The position numbers were made by a program, and so were the translations under genes. A model generated the notes under the pieces. It searched no databases. It saw only the letters and a program-made list of their open reading frames with translations, and was not told the origin of the DNA. Of a DNA stretch of 41,715 bases, positions 1-8,977 are shown in pieces. The DNA comes from an uncultured Neglectibacter sp. (GTDB taxonomy: Bacteria; Bacillota; Clostridia; Oscillospirales; Acutalibacteraceae), in NCBI GenBank assembly GCA_904419785.1, contig CAJFSY010000014.1, positions 1 through 41,715 of the forward strand, written 5' to 3'. Position 1 is the first letter of the stretch; every line of letters begins with the position of its first letter.

Positions 1-2867
1 CTGGCTGCCTGGCCGCGGATCGCGGTGCCGTTGGGAGCCAGAGTGCCATCCTCGTTGCCGTTGATCAGGCCTTCGCCGTTGGCCCAGGTCAGCGCGGCTT
101 TCGCCCAATCGCTTACCTTGGATACATCGGAGAAGCTATTCAGATCGCCAGCTGCGCTCAAGTCATAGCCCTTGAACTTGGCATAGTTGTACATCATCTG
201 TGCGAACTGCTCGCGGGTCACGTCAGCATTGGGATCGAACTTGCCGTTGCCTACGCCAGCAACCACGTTGTTCTCTGCGCCCCAAGTGATAGCGTTCAGT
301 GCCCAATGGCCGCTCACGTCGGTGAAGTCAGCAGTGCCGGTCACTGCGGGCTGGCCTTCCAGGTTGTACAGGATCTGCACAGCCTGTGCGCGGTTCAGCT
401 TAGCAGTGGGCTCAAAAGTAGTGGTAGAAGTACCAGCCATCAGCTTGTTCTCATACACATACTTCACAGCCTCATACCACCAGTCGGCGGTCTTCACGTC
501 GGTGAAGGGAGTAGCGTTCTTCTCTACGAAGGTAGCGCTTACAGTCACGTTGCCCTCGGGCATCACAAAGGTGTACTCGGTGTCGCTGACCTTGGTCAGA
601 GCCACGGTGTTGCCCTTAGCGTCCTTAGCGGTCAGGGTGCCCAGCTCATAGCCCTCTGCGGGAGCCACAGTCAGGGTGACCTTGTCGCCCTTGTTGGCGC
701 TGCTGGGGCTGGCGGTCACAGTGCCGTTCTGAGTTGCGGACACAGTCACGGTGTAGCTGGTAGAGCCGGTGCCGCCACCGCCGCCGGTAGAACCACCAGG
801 AATAGTGGGCTTGCTGAAGCCGCCGTCCGTAAACGCCTTTTCAACTGCAGCGACGTGTCCTTTGTTCATCTCGGTATTGGTCAGTTCGCTGCCGGTCAAA
901 TCCCAGGTAATACCCTTAGGATCAAAGTCGTCCTTGCTTACGATTTCTACCAGTGCTGCAATAGAAGTCAATTCCAAATTCTGGGCTTTCAAAGTCTTAA
1001 GAACAGCAAACCGGGCTGTTTTGGCTGAACTATCCCACAAAAAGTCGAGCACAGAGATACCTGTACCGGAAATGTTCAATGTTTCCAGTTTAGTCAGACC
1101 CTGCAGCGGAACAGTGTCATCTGCGCCCTCTTCGCATTTGATCTCGGGGTTACCGGAAATATCCAGGTAAGTCAGGCTTGTCAATCCCTGCAATCCACCA
1201 ACTTCGGTAATTCCAGTATTAGAGAGGTTCAGCCAGGTAAGGCCGGTGTAAGCTTCCAAAATACCGGTATCATCAGTGGGATATTCTTCGGTAATATTTT
1301 TCCCGCTCATGTTAAGTTTGGTCAGAGTGGTAGTAATAAAGGTATTGACTGCCGTAACTCTTTCCTTATAAGTAGGATTTGAATTCAGAGCGTTATACAC
1401 AATGCTATTGTAGAACGTCAAGTTGCGCAGTGCTTCCCAAGTAGGCGCATAGGTATCGCCATCAGCGGGTTTTGTTGCTTCAACGTTTGCCTTCCAATAT
1501 TCTGCGGTGATCACCAAATCTTCAGTTTCGGTTTTCCATGCGCCCTTCTTAGGGTCATCTGTACCATCGTTCTGCTTTGTGCTCCAAACGTAGTTAGTTT
1601 TCTCCGTGAAAACGTCACTAACGTCGTCAGCAGTTTTAAACTCACCCTGCATTACGATCTTGGAAGTATCATCTGTGCCAACAATATTCTCTTTGTCGCA
1701 CTGCACCTTGCCAAAAACTGCCAGTCCGCCACTGTGGCCCAGTGTAAGCTTAGCACTTACAGTCAGTGTCTTACCGGTGCCAACTACCAATGTGAGGTTA
1801 GCCGGCAAAACAGTTTCTGCACTCAAAGTATCGTCTGTACCGTTCAAAACGGCCTTAACATCTTTTGTGCCGTCAACAGCAGCAATCAAAGTGGCCAAGT
1901 CATCATAAGCCCCAATCACAGAACCGTTTTCTTCTGTGAGATAGTATGTTTTGTTGCTTTCTGATGTAGGACGGGACCCATATACAACGTTGCCGTTTTC
2001 ATCGGTAAATTTTACAAGAGTGCTACTCACTGCATCATCAACCGCGAGCCAATTGGTAGTATCAACACTGCTGGGCGCGGAGAACACACCGCCCTGCTCC
2101 AAAGTAATATTATTGCTTGTGCCGTTCTCGGCTACGGTAAAGTTGCTTTCTGCCTTCACATTTAACGCGCCAGTAGCGCCAATCTCAGCCGTAGCCTTTT
2201 CAGCTACGGTCATAGTTGCGTCCTTATTTACAGTGACAGTGCCGCGAATAAACAGTGTAGAAGGTTTTGTGCCACTGATAGCTCTCAAAGTACCATTTAC
2301 TACCAGGTTAGCGCCTTCAGGAATATCAAGCTTTACACCAAAATTATTGACATGAAGAAACGCTTCTTGGGCAGCGGGTACCTCTACTACAGCGTCTTCA
2401 GACAATGACCAAACGCAGCCGCCTTCCGTAGCTTTGTTCAACTGGCTGATGATAACAGAACCCGCAGTGATATTCATACGGGCATCCTTGCCGCCGAACC
2501 ACGGTTCCATACCACCCGACTTCTCAGGCAAAGTAAGTGCGCCGCCGGCCTCAACTGTAATCTTGCCTGAATAGGTAAGCAACGACGCTAACGCATCCTC
2601 GCTCACTGTTACACTGGCTCCATTTTTTACAACAACATCTGTTGTTTTAGCTCCGGCAAGAGCGGTTGCATCCTCGGTGGTAACAGTGTAAACGCCAATG
2701 GCCTCCACTGTACCCTCTGCACCAGCAGCCTCCACAGCGTCTTTCAAAGTAGAGAATGTAACTTCTCCAACTTTAAAAGCATCGCCTTCCGCCGCGCTGG
2801 CAGCCAGCGGCAGCATACCTACGACCAGGCACACTGCCAGAAGAAGGGATAAAACTTTCTTCTTCAT
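1..2867 (-). CDS. Secreted LRR/InlB-repeat/SLH surface protein (C-terminus off window)
   Basis: The frame is open from ATG at 2867 to the window edge (955 codons), so the C-terminus is missing. Residues 1 to about 26 form a signal peptide (MKKKVLSLLLAVCLVVG, cleavage near ASA-AE). Residues ~30-450 are Thr/Val/Gly-rich and look like a beta-helix or adhesin-type body. Residues ~510-630 hold LRR-like units (LTWLNLSNTGI, LTYLDISGNPEI, LETLNISGTGI). A Gly/Ser/Thr linker precedes an InlB-B-like repeat (~705-775, starting YTVTVSATQNGTV). Three SLH motifs follow, at 788 (FTDV), 848 (FTDVSGHWA) and 912 (FSDV). SLH domains bind secondary cell-wall polymer, so the protein should sit on the cell surface with its body exposed. 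The start has a good SD (AAAGGAG, 10 nt upstream). The ligand is unknown; the architecture is typical of gut Clostridia surface proteins. Confidence 0.9.
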   Translation of the reverse strand, partial: MKKKVLSLLLAVCLVVGMLPLAASAAEGDAFKVGEVTFSTLKDAVEAAGAEGTVEAIGVYTVTTEDATALAGAKTTDVVVKNGASVTVSEDALASLLTYSGKITVEAGGALTLPEKSGGMEPWFGGKDARMNITAGSVIISQLNKATEGGCVWSLSEDAVVEVPAAQEAFLHVNNFGVKLDIPEGANLVVNGTLRAISGTKPSTLFIRGTVTVNKDATMTVAEKATAEIGATGALNVKAESNFTVAENGTSNNITLEQGGVFSAPSSVDTTNWLAVDDAVSSTLVKFTDENGNVVYGSRPTSESNKTYYLTEENGSVIGAYDDLATLIAAVDGTKDVKAVLNGTDDTLSAETVLPANLTLVVGTGKTLTVSAKLTLGHSGGLAVFGKVQCDKENIVGTDDTSKIVMQGEFKTADDVSDVFTEKTNYVWSTKQNDGTDDPKKGAWKTETEDLVITAEYWKANVEATKPADGDTYAPTWEALRNLTFYNSIVYNALNSNPTYKERVTAVNTFITTTLTKLNMSGKNITEEYPTDDTGILEAYTGLTWLNLSNTGITEVGGLQGLTSLTYLDISGNPEIKCEEGADDTVPLQGLTKLETLNISGTGISVLDFLWDSSAKTARFAVLKTLKAQNLELTSIAALVEIVSKDDFDPKGITWDLTGSELTNTEMNKGHVAAVEKAFTDGGFSKPTIPGGSTGGGGGTGSTSYTVTVSATQNGTVTASPSSANKGDKVTLTVAPAEGYELGTLTAKDAKGNTVALTKVSDTEYTFVMPEGNVTVSATFVEKNATPFTDVKTADWWYEAVKYVYENKLMAGTSTTTFEPTAKLNRAQAVQILYNLEGQPAVTGTADFTDVSGHWALNAITWGAENNVVAGVGNGKFDPNADVTREQFAQMMYNYAKFKGYDLSAAGDLNSFSDVSKVSDWAKAALTWANGEGLINGNEDGTLAPNGTAIRGQAA

Positions 2868-2884
2868 CTTTACTTACTCCTTTC

Positions 2885-2955
2885 ATCATCCAAACAGATG
2901 ATTTCGTTTTTCTGGAAGTACAGAAAAACGGCTCTTTCTGGCAAGGCAGAAAGAG
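2885..2955 (-). promoter_or_regulatory. Three stacked hairpins in the SLH gene leader
   Basis: Read on the minus strand just before the SD of the SLH gene, there are three stem-loops. Their arms are 2947-2955/2932-2940 (9 bp, perfect), 2921-2930/2905-2914 (10 bp, perfect, 6-nt loop) and 2897-2902/2885-2890 (6 bp). The first two share a TTTCTG/CAGAAA core. None is followed by a U-tract, so they are not simple terminators. Long structured leaders that stabilise mRNA are known for S-layer genes; that role here is inference. Confidence 0.6.
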
Positions 2956-3257
2956 GAAATTCTTTCTTCCAGTATCTAAAAATAGCTTTATCATACTTTT
3001 TATAAAAACACAATAGCTTGGCTGTAATCTTCTAAAGCATTTAACCCAAAAATAATTGAATAATTATAGATATTTTTATATCTTCACACCAAACCCTCAC
3101 CCTGGTTCAGCGTTTTTTAAGCGGCAATTTTCTAAAAAATAATATAGCATATTTTATAAATGGTATAACACTCACTCTATTTAACATATATGCAACCGAT
3201 ACTCCGCTAACTAAAATCCATGCCAAGCAAGCCTTCCATAGCAGTTTTCGCTTTGGC
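2956..3257. other. AT-rich intergenic region between divergent genes
   Basis: About 300 bp of AT-rich DNA lies between the SLH gene leader and the ABC importer promoter. It must carry the minus-strand SLH promoter. The best candidate I see is an extended -10-like TGCTATATT on the minus strand near 3150, without a convincing -35, so I do not assign it. I see no ORF or RNA gene. Confidence 0.5.
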
Positions 3258-3286
3258 TTGTGATAAAAAACAGAATCTGCTATAAT
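3258..3286 (+). promoter_or_regulatory. Sigma-A promoter of the ABC importer operon
   Basis: TTGTGA (3258-3263), a 17-bp spacer and a perfect TATAAT (3281-3286). The predicted transcript start near 3293 lies between this promoter and the ATG at 3326, which rules out an upstream start for the first gene. Confidence 0.8.
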
Positions 3287-3325
3287 TATCCTGTAATCTT
3301 GCTATCTCAGGGAGATGGAATTGAA

Positions 3326-4444
3326 ATGAACATAACGCTGCAAAATCTCACGAAGCGGTTTCCCGCCCGCGGCAGAAAAGCCCAAGGGGAAACCACTGCG
3401 GTGAATGACCTGACCTTCGAAGTCCCAGATGGTATGCTGGTGGGCCTGCTGGGGCCTTCGGGCTGTGGGAAATCCACCACGCTGAACATGATCTGCGGGC
3501 TGGAAAAACCCACTTCCGGCAAAATCTTTTTTGGCAATGAGGATGTAACTGCTTTGCCCCCGGAACTGCGGGGTGTTGGGATGGTTTTTCAAAATTACGC
3601 CCTTTACCCGCACCTGACGGTGCTTCAAAATATTTTATTTCCGTTGGAGAATCTAAAAGGAGCCGAACGGCCCTCCCGCCAGGAAATGCGCCGCCGCGCT
3701 CTGGAAACTGCCCAGCTGGTACAAATCGAGGAATTGTTGGAACGCAAGCCCAAGGAACTTTCCGGCGGGCAACAGCAGCGTGTAGCCATTGCCCGTGCGT
3801 TGGTAAAAATGCCGCGGGTGCTTCTTTTGGATGAACCGCTCTCCAACCTGGATGCCCGCCTGCGCTTGCAGACCCGGGAAGAGATTTGCAAAATACAGAA
3901 AAAAACCGGGATTACCACCCTGTTCGTCACCCACGACCAAGAAGAAGCCATGAGCATTTCCGACTGGATCGTGGTGATGAAAGACGGCGTACTGATGCAG
4001 CAAGGCCGCCCCCAGCAAGTGTATGACAGCCCCTCCAACTTGTTTGTAGCCAAATTCCTGGGCACGCCGCCCATCAACGTGTTCGAGGGGGAAATCCACG
4101 ATGAAAAACTGGTGCTTGCCGGCCAAGCTGTTCTGGACGCCCCCGGCGTGAGCGATCGTAAAGTATTCGCGGGTATCCGCCCCGAAGGATTCATCCCCTC
4201 TGCCAGCGCTCCCTTCGCCTGCGGCTTGGACCGGGTGGAAGTTTTAGGAAGGGACACCAGCATGGTATGTACCCATCCCGCGTGTCAAGCAGGCACGCTG
4301 CGGGCCATCGTTCAGTCGGAACAGGAGGTTTCCCCCGCAAACGGGACAGTCCGGTTCGGGCTGCGCCCGGAAAAAGTTTTTTTATTTGACTGGGAAAGCG
4401 AAAAACGCATTTCATTGGCCGCGGACTCCCACGCCAAAGCTTGA
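3326..4444 (+). CDS. Carbohydrate ABC importer ATPase (MalK/UgpC type)
   Basis: A 372-aa ATP-hydrolysing subunit of a CUT1-family sugar importer, acting on the cytoplasmic face of the membrane. Walker A GPSGCGKST is at ~43-51, Q-loop Gln at 89, signature LSGGQ at 145-149, Walker B VLLLDEP at 165-171 and the switch His at ~203 (THD). The C-terminal ~130 residues form the MalK-type regulatory OB-like domain, with typical phrases such as FLGTPPIN and a late FGLRPEKV. The ATG at 3326 is preferred because an AGGGAGA SD lies 11 nt upstream and the longer frame would begin inside the promoter. It heads an operon with two permeases and a binding protein. The substrate cannot be read from the sequence; disaccharide or sn-glycerol-3-phosphate-like substrates are possible. 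Confidence 0.93.
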   Translation: MNITLQNLTKRFPARGRKAQGETTAVNDLTFEVPDGMLVGLLGPSGCGKSTTLNMICGLEKPTSGKIFFGNEDVTALPPELRGVGMVFQNYALYPHLTVLQNILFPLENLKGAERPSRQEMRRRALETAQLVQIEELLERKPKELSGGQQQRVAIARALVKMPRVLLLDEPLSNLDARLRLQTREEICKIQKKTGITTLFVTHDQEEAMSISDWIVVMKDGVLMQQGRPQQVYDSPSNLFVAKFLGTPPINVFEGEIHDEKLVLAGQAVLDAPGVSDRKVFAGIRPEGFIPSASAPFACGLDRVEVLGRDTSMVCTHPACQAGTLRAIVQSEQEVSPANGTVRFGLRPEKVFLFDWESEKRISLAADSHAKA

Positions 4445-4471
4445 GTATGTGATAAAAAGAGGAGAATCCAC

Positions 4472-5362
4472 ATGGACCGTAATTCCAAAAAAGCTTGGCT
4501 ATACCTGCTGCCCTCCCTCATCTTGCTGGGCGCGTTTTTGATTTACCCGCTTATCGACGTACTGATCTACTCCGTGGAGGAATGTTACAATTTCGCTTCG
4601 CAAACTTACCAGGGAGTAGGCTTATATAATTACTCTTACGTCCTTCACGACCCTTACTTTCTGCAAGCCGTCCAAAACACCTTTATCCTGGTGATCATCA
4701 CTGTGCCGCTTTCCACCATTCTGGCTTTGGTGATCTCAACAGCTCTCAGTTCCATCAAGCCTCTGCGGCAGTTGTTCCAGACCATCTATTTTCTGCCTTA
4801 TGTCACCAACACCCTTGCCGTAGGACTGGTGTTCATGGTGTTGTTCCAGCGGACAGAGTATACCGATGGCCTTGTCAATTTGATGCTGCAATGGTTTGGC
4901 GCCGGACCCATCGATTTTATCAACGGCCCCCATTGGGCAAAAATGTTTGTGCTGTGTTTTTACACCATCTGGGTAGTGCTTCCGTTTAAAATCCTGGTTC
5001 TCACCAGCGCCCTGGCTTCTGTAAACGAAGAATATTACAAAGCCGCCCGGGTTGACGGCACTTCCCGTACCCGCACCTTCTTCCGCATTACCCTGCCCAT
5101 GATCTCCCCTATGATCGTGTATCTGGTCATCACGGGATTTATCGGCGCTTTCAAAGCGTACAGCGACGCGGTGGCCCTGTTCGGCACCGATTTAAACGCC
5201 GCCGGCATGAACACCATCGTGGGATATGTTTACGACATGCTTTACGGCGACAGCGGCGGCTACCCCTCTTACGCTTCGGCGGCAGCCATCCTGCTGTTTG
5301 TGATCGTATTGACTATCACCTGTATCAACCTGCTTGTCACCCGCAAGCGGTTCCGGCAATGA
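4472..5362 (+). CDS. Sugar ABC transporter permease, MalF/UgpA type
   Basis: A 296-aa integral membrane protein with about six helices. The first helix is at ~9-29 (WLYLLPSLILLGAFLIYPLI). The EAA loop that docks on the ATPase reads EEYYKAARVDGTSRTRTFFRITLPMISP near residues 188-216. It forms the translocation pore with the next gene product. The start has a clear SD (AGAGGAG) and lies 27 nt after the ATPase stop, so the genes are co-transcribed. Length and topology are normal for the family. Confidence 0.93.
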   Translation: MDRNSKKAWLYLLPSLILLGAFLIYPLIDVLIYSVEECYNFASQTYQGVGLYNYSYVLHDPYFLQAVQNTFILVIITVPLSTILALVISTALSSIKPLRQLFQTIYFLPYVTNTLAVGLVFMVLFQRTEYTDGLVNLMLQWFGAGPIDFINGPHWAKMFVLCFYTIWVVLPFKILVLTSALASVNEEYYKAARVDGTSRTRTFFRITLPMISPMIVYLVITGFIGAFKAYSDAVALFGTDLNAAGMNTIVGYVYDMLYGDSGGYPSYASAAAILLFVIVLTITCINLLVTRKRFRQ

Positions 5363-5374
5363 GGGGGCCACATC

Positions 5375-6247
5375 ATGAACCACAACCATTATCAAAAAGA
5401 ACAGTGCGCTACCGCACGCAAAAACGGGCTGGTCTGTGCGCTGAGTTATTTGCTTTTAAGCATTTGGGCCATAGTAGTTTTATTCCCTTTTTATTGGATG
5501 GTGCTCACTTCCATTAAAAGCTATGGAACATACAACTCTGAGCACGTCCCTGTTTTCTTTACGCTTTCTCCCACGGCGGAAAACTATCAGAACGCTTTCA
5601 CTGCTGTGCCGTTGGGCGGATATCTGCTGAACACTTTGATTTTCTCCGTACTGACCACAGCCGCTATGGTCATCGTCAGCACCTTGGCGGCCTATGCTTT
5701 TGCCCGTTTGCGGTTCCCTGGGAAAAACCTGGTGTTCGGGCTGTTCCTTTCCATGATGATGATCCCCACAGAACTGGTGGTGATCACCAATTTCGTGACC
5801 ATCACCAATTTTGAACTGCGCAACAGTTTTTTGGGGCTGATCCTCCCCTCTATCACTTCGGTATTTTACATTTACCTGTTGAAAGAGAACTTTGAGCAAG
5901 TCCCGGACGAGCTGTATCGGGCTGCCAAAGTAGACGGCACTTCTGATTTAAAATACCTGTGGAAAGTGATGGTGCCCATCTGCCGTCCCACCCTGGTCAC
6001 GATCACGATCCTCAAGCTGATCGAATGCTGGAACTCTTATGTCTGGCCCCGGCTTATCACAGACGATCCCGCCTATTTCCTGGTCTCCAACGGCATTCAG
6101 GAGATTCGTGAAAATGGGTTCGGGCGGGAGAACATCCCTGCCATGATGGCCACTGTGGTGGTCATCTCCGTGCCGCTCATCCTGCTGTTCCTGGCGTTTC
6201 GAAAGAAGATCATGGAAGGCGTCTCACAGGGAGGGACAAAAGGATGA
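5375..6247 (+). CDS. Sugar ABC transporter permease, MalG/UgpE type
   Basis: A 290-aa second permease with six predicted helices and an EAA loop (DELYRAAKVDGTSDLKYLWKVMVPICRP at ~177-204). It pairs with the upstream MalF-type subunit. The ATG lies 12 nt after the previous stop with a GAGGGGG SD. Its stop overlaps the ATG of the binding-protein gene (ATGA), which points to translational coupling. Confidence 0.93.
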   Translation: MNHNHYQKEQCATARKNGLVCALSYLLLSIWAIVVLFPFYWMVLTSIKSYGTYNSEHVPVFFTLSPTAENYQNAFTAVPLGGYLLNTLIFSVLTTAAMVIVSTLAAYAFARLRFPGKNLVFGLFLSMMMIPTELVVITNFVTITNFELRNSFLGLILPSITSVFYIYLLKENFEQVPDELYRAAKVDGTSDLKYLWKVMVPICRPTLVTITILKLIECWNSYVWPRLITDDPAYFLVSNGIQEIRENGFGRENIPAMMATVVVISVPLILLFLAFRKKIMEGVSQGGTKG

Positions 6248-7842
6248 AAGGATTCCGTCTGTTTCTTATTTTTTTGCTGGCGGCATTGTGCCTGGTATCG
6301 TTTTCCGGATGCCACGGCCAACGCGAGCAGGCTGCTTTCACCGTGCCCCAGGAATTTGATACCACTCAAGACTATGAAATCACTTTCTGGGCGAAGAACG
6401 ATACAAACGTGCGGCAAACGGACATTTACAAACAAACTATTGAGGAATTTCAAAAGCTCTACCCCAACATCACGGTCACACTGCGCTTGTATACCAACTA
6501 TGGGGATATTTATAACGATGTGATCACCAACATCTCCACCCAAACCACCCCCAATGTCTGCATCACCTATCCGGACCATATCGCGACGTATCTCACCGGC
6601 AACAATACGGTAGTGCCTTTGGACCAGCTGTTCTCTGATGAACGTTATGGCTTGGGCGGCAGCCAGGTGCTGTTTGATTCGCCTTCCCAAGATGAGATCG
6701 TGGGGCAGTTTCTCGATGAATGCCGTTTGAACGGACACTACTACGCAGTGCCCTACATGCGTTCTACCGAAGCTTGCTATGTCAACAAGACCTTTGTGGA
6801 AGATTTGGGCTTCACACTGCCCGAAACGCTGACTTGGGACTTTGTTTGGGAAGTAAGCGAGGCAGCCGCCGCCACCCAGGACAGCCAAGGCGTCTATGGT
6901 CTCAACGGCCAGCAAGTCTTGATCCCCTTCCTGTACAAATCCACAGACAATATGATGATCCAAATGCTTCGCCAGCTGGGAGCGGGTTACTCTACCTCTT
7001 CGGGGGAGATCCAGCTGTTCAACGACACCACCACCGGCCTGTTGCTGGATATTGCCAGCCACACGTCTACCGGGGCTTTCTCTACCTTTAAGATTTCCGG
7101 TTATCCGGCTAACTTTTTAAATGCCGGTCAATGTGTTTTCGCCATTGACTCCACTGCCGGCGCCACTTGGATGGGCAGTGATGCTCCTTTGATGGATATC
7201 GCCCAAGAAGAGATCATGGATTTTGAGACCGAGGTCATGATGATCCCTCAATTCGACCCGAAAAACCCCCAGATGATCTCCCAAGGCCCCTCCATCTGCA
7301 TCTTCAACAAGGACAATCCACAAGAAGTGCTGGCGTCCTGGCTGTTCACGCAATACCTTCTCACCGACTCCGTACAGATTTCCTATTCTCAAACCGAAGG
7401 GTATGTTCCTGTAACTACCCGCGCGCAAAACAATCCCCAATACCAAGATTACCTCTCCCGGGCCGGTGAGGACAACGACACCTATTATCAGGTGAAGATC
7501 GACGCTGCGAAACTCCTGCTGGACCATTTGGACGACACCTTCACCACCCCGGTGTTCAACGGCTCCGCTTCTTTGCGTGACGCTGCCGGACAGCTGATCG
7601 AAGACGTGACAAAGTCTGTGCGGCGAAGCCAGGCTGTGGATGAGGCTTCTATCCAAGCCCTTTACGAAGATACCCAGGCGTTGTATCATCTTGACACTGT
7701 TTCCCCCAGCGGGGGCAAAGCTGACTTGGGCCCCTTGCCGGGTACAGCCGTAGCGCTTTTAACCATATTGGCTGTCGTATGGGCATTGATCCTTGCCTAT
7801 CTGTTGGTACATTGGGTACGCAGCCGCAGAAAACGCTCTTGA
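6244..7842 (+). CDS. Sugar-binding lipoprotein with extra C-terminal membrane helix
   Basis: A 532-aa extracellular solute-binding protein (family 1 type). The N-terminal lipoprotein signal ends at FSGC (Cys ~23), giving a lipid anchor outside the membrane. The body holds family-like stretches such as YEITFWAKND and VPYMRSTEACYVNK. Unusually, the last ~35 residues form a strong hydrophobic helix (LLTILAVVWALILAYLLVHW) followed by RSRRKRS, a stop-transfer pattern that would anchor the C-terminus in the membrane as well. Typical binding proteins of this class are ~420-450 aa with no such tail. It is last in the operon, although binding-protein genes often come first. The frame is intact to the stop, so the tail does not look like a frameshift product. 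Confidence 0.88.
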   Translation: MKGFRLFLIFLLAALCLVSFSGCHGQREQAAFTVPQEFDTTQDYEITFWAKNDTNVRQTDIYKQTIEEFQKLYPNITVTLRLYTNYGDIYNDVITNISTQTTPNVCITYPDHIATYLTGNNTVVPLDQLFSDERYGLGGSQVLFDSPSQDEIVGQFLDECRLNGHYYAVPYMRSTEACYVNKTFVEDLGFTLPETLTWDFVWEVSEAAAATQDSQGVYGLNGQQVLIPFLYKSTDNMMIQMLRQLGAGYSTSSGEIQLFNDTTTGLLLDIASHTSTGAFSTFKISGYPANFLNAGQCVFAIDSTAGATWMGSDAPLMDIAQEEIMDFETEVMMIPQFDPKNPQMISQGPSICIFNKDNPQEVLASWLFTQYLLTDSVQISYSQTEGYVPVTTRAQNNPQYQDYLSRAGEDNDTYYQVKIDAAKLLLDHLDDTFTTPVFNGSASLRDAAGQLIEDVTKSVRRSQAVDEASIQALYEDTQALYHLDTVSPSGGKADLGPLPGTAVALLTILAVVWALILAYLLVHWVRSRRKRS

Positions 7843-7901
7843 TCCGGAGGGCAAAAGCCGCTGGACTACGTTTCCTTCACATGGCTTTTACCGCGTCATC
7901 A

Positions 7902-7930
7902 TTGACTTTTTCAGCTTTTGGGAGTATAAT
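7902..7930 (+). promoter_or_regulatory. Sigma-A promoter of the 8042 lipoprotein gene
   Basis: TTGACT (7902-7907), a 17-bp spacer and a perfect TATAAT (7925-7930). The leader to the ATG at 8042 is about 105 nt. This makes the gene a separate unit from the importer operon. Confidence 0.82.
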
Positions 7931-8041
7931 ACACCCGTTTGTTTAAAGATTGGCGTATCGGGATCACTTTTGACGGAACTCATCCGCCGCAAAGTCCTTC
8001 CCCAAAACGCCCCCACGATGTACAAACAAAGGAGAATTCGT

Positions 8042-8887
8042 ATGCGAAAGTTGATTTCTGTCATCCTTACCCTCTGTCTGGCCGCTTCTCTGGCCGCTTG
8101 CGCTGGCAACAACACCGAGAGCGGTTCCACCGCTGTCGCTTCCGGCCAGTCTTCTGAAAGCTCTGTTTCCGAAACGTCCAGCGAGTCCAGCGTAAGCTCC
8201 GCCGTATCTGAGACCTCCTCCACCGGAGAAACAGCCACCGGCGATGTGCTGACTTACGATGAATATATGGCTGCCGAACTGGATACCGAGGTGACCATTG
8301 AGGCTTATGTACAGGCAAAACAATCCTGGTGGGAAGACAAAGCTACCGTTTACGCTCAGGATGAGGACGGAGCTTATTTCCTGTACAACCTGGCTTGCAG
8401 CGAAGAGGATTATGAAAAACTGACTCCCGGCACCTGCATCCGCGCCACCGGCTTCAAGTCCGAATGGTCCGGTGAAGTGGAGATCATGGACGGCACTTTT
8501 GAGATCGTGGAAGGCGATGAGTTCCTCGCTGAGCCTTTAGATGTTACGGAAATGCTGGGCACTGACGATTTGATCAATCACCAGAACCAGCTCGTGCAGT
8601 TCAAAGGTCTGACTGTGGCTCCCAGCAAAGACGCTGACGGAAACGAAGTGGCGTTCCTGTACAATTACGATGGTTCCGGCAGCGATGGCGACGACCTGTA
8701 TTTCAACGTTTCTTATAACGGTGCTACCTACACCTTCACGGTAGAGTCTTATCTTTGCGACAATACCACCGAGGTTTACAAGGCTGTCACCAATCTGCAG
8801 GTGGGCCAGACCATCGATGCCGAAGGCTTCCTGTATTGGTATGAAGGCGTTAACCCCCACATCACATCTGTAACAGTGGTCCAATAA
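8042..8887 (+). CDS. Ser-rich lipoprotein with possible OB-fold domains
   Basis: A 281-aa secreted lipoprotein. The signal peptide MRKLISVILTLCLAASLAAC puts the lipidated Cys at 20. Residues ~22-65 are a Ser/Glu/Thr-rich linker (SSESSVSETSSESSVSSA) that would hold the domain off the membrane. The rest looks like two OB-like beta domains (VTIEAYVQAKQSWWEDKATVYAQDEDG, then LVQFKGLTVAPSKDADGNE), similar to the nucleic-acid or ligand-binding OB folds of many Clostridia lipoproteins. The ATG at 8042 is chosen for its AAAGGAGAA SD and signal peptide. It has its own promoter and terminator. Function unknown. Confidence 0.85.
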   Translation: MRKLISVILTLCLAASLAACAGNNTESGSTAVASGQSSESSVSETSSESSVSSAVSETSSTGETATGDVLTYDEYMAAELDTEVTIEAYVQAKQSWWEDKATVYAQDEDGAYFLYNLACSEEDYEKLTPGTCIRATGFKSEWSGEVEIMDGTFEIVEGDEFLAEPLDVTEMLGTDDLINHQNQLVQFKGLTVAPSKDADGNEVAFLYNYDGSGSDGDDLYFNVSYNGATYTFTVESYLCDNTTEVYKAVTNLQVGQTIDAEGFLYWYEGVNPHITSVTVVQ

Positions 8888-8904
8888 TTTTTCAGTCGTT
8901 TTTC

Positions 8905-8955
8905 ACGCATCCCCGCGGTGGAGTTTGCTCCCTGCCGGGGATGCGTTTTTGTTTT
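8905..8955 (+). terminator. Rho-independent terminator after the lipoprotein gene
   Basis: An 11-bp perfect stem (8905-8915 with 8936-8946, ACGCATCCCCG/CGGGGATGCGT) is followed directly by TTTTTGTTTT. Confidence 0.9.
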
Positions 8956-8977
8956 AAAAGGGCGGCCCCACCGCCTC

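Noticed and set aside
306-1028. Plus-strand open frame opposite the SLH gene
   Set aside because: The minus frame has SLH, LRR and signal-peptide motifs in a single 955-codon reading, so this frame is its shadow.
3260-3325. 22-codon N-terminal extension of the importer ATPase
   Set aside because: It would start inside the promoter and lacks an SD; the family N-terminus begins at 3326.
6097-7062. Minus-strand open frame of 321 codons over the permease and binding-protein genes
   Set aside because: It spans two confirmed genes and shows no domain motif or SD.
7853-7889. Possible terminator after the binding-protein gene (AAAAGCC/GGCTTTT)
   Set aside because: The stem is only 7 bp with a 23-nt loop and no following U-run, so I do not list it.
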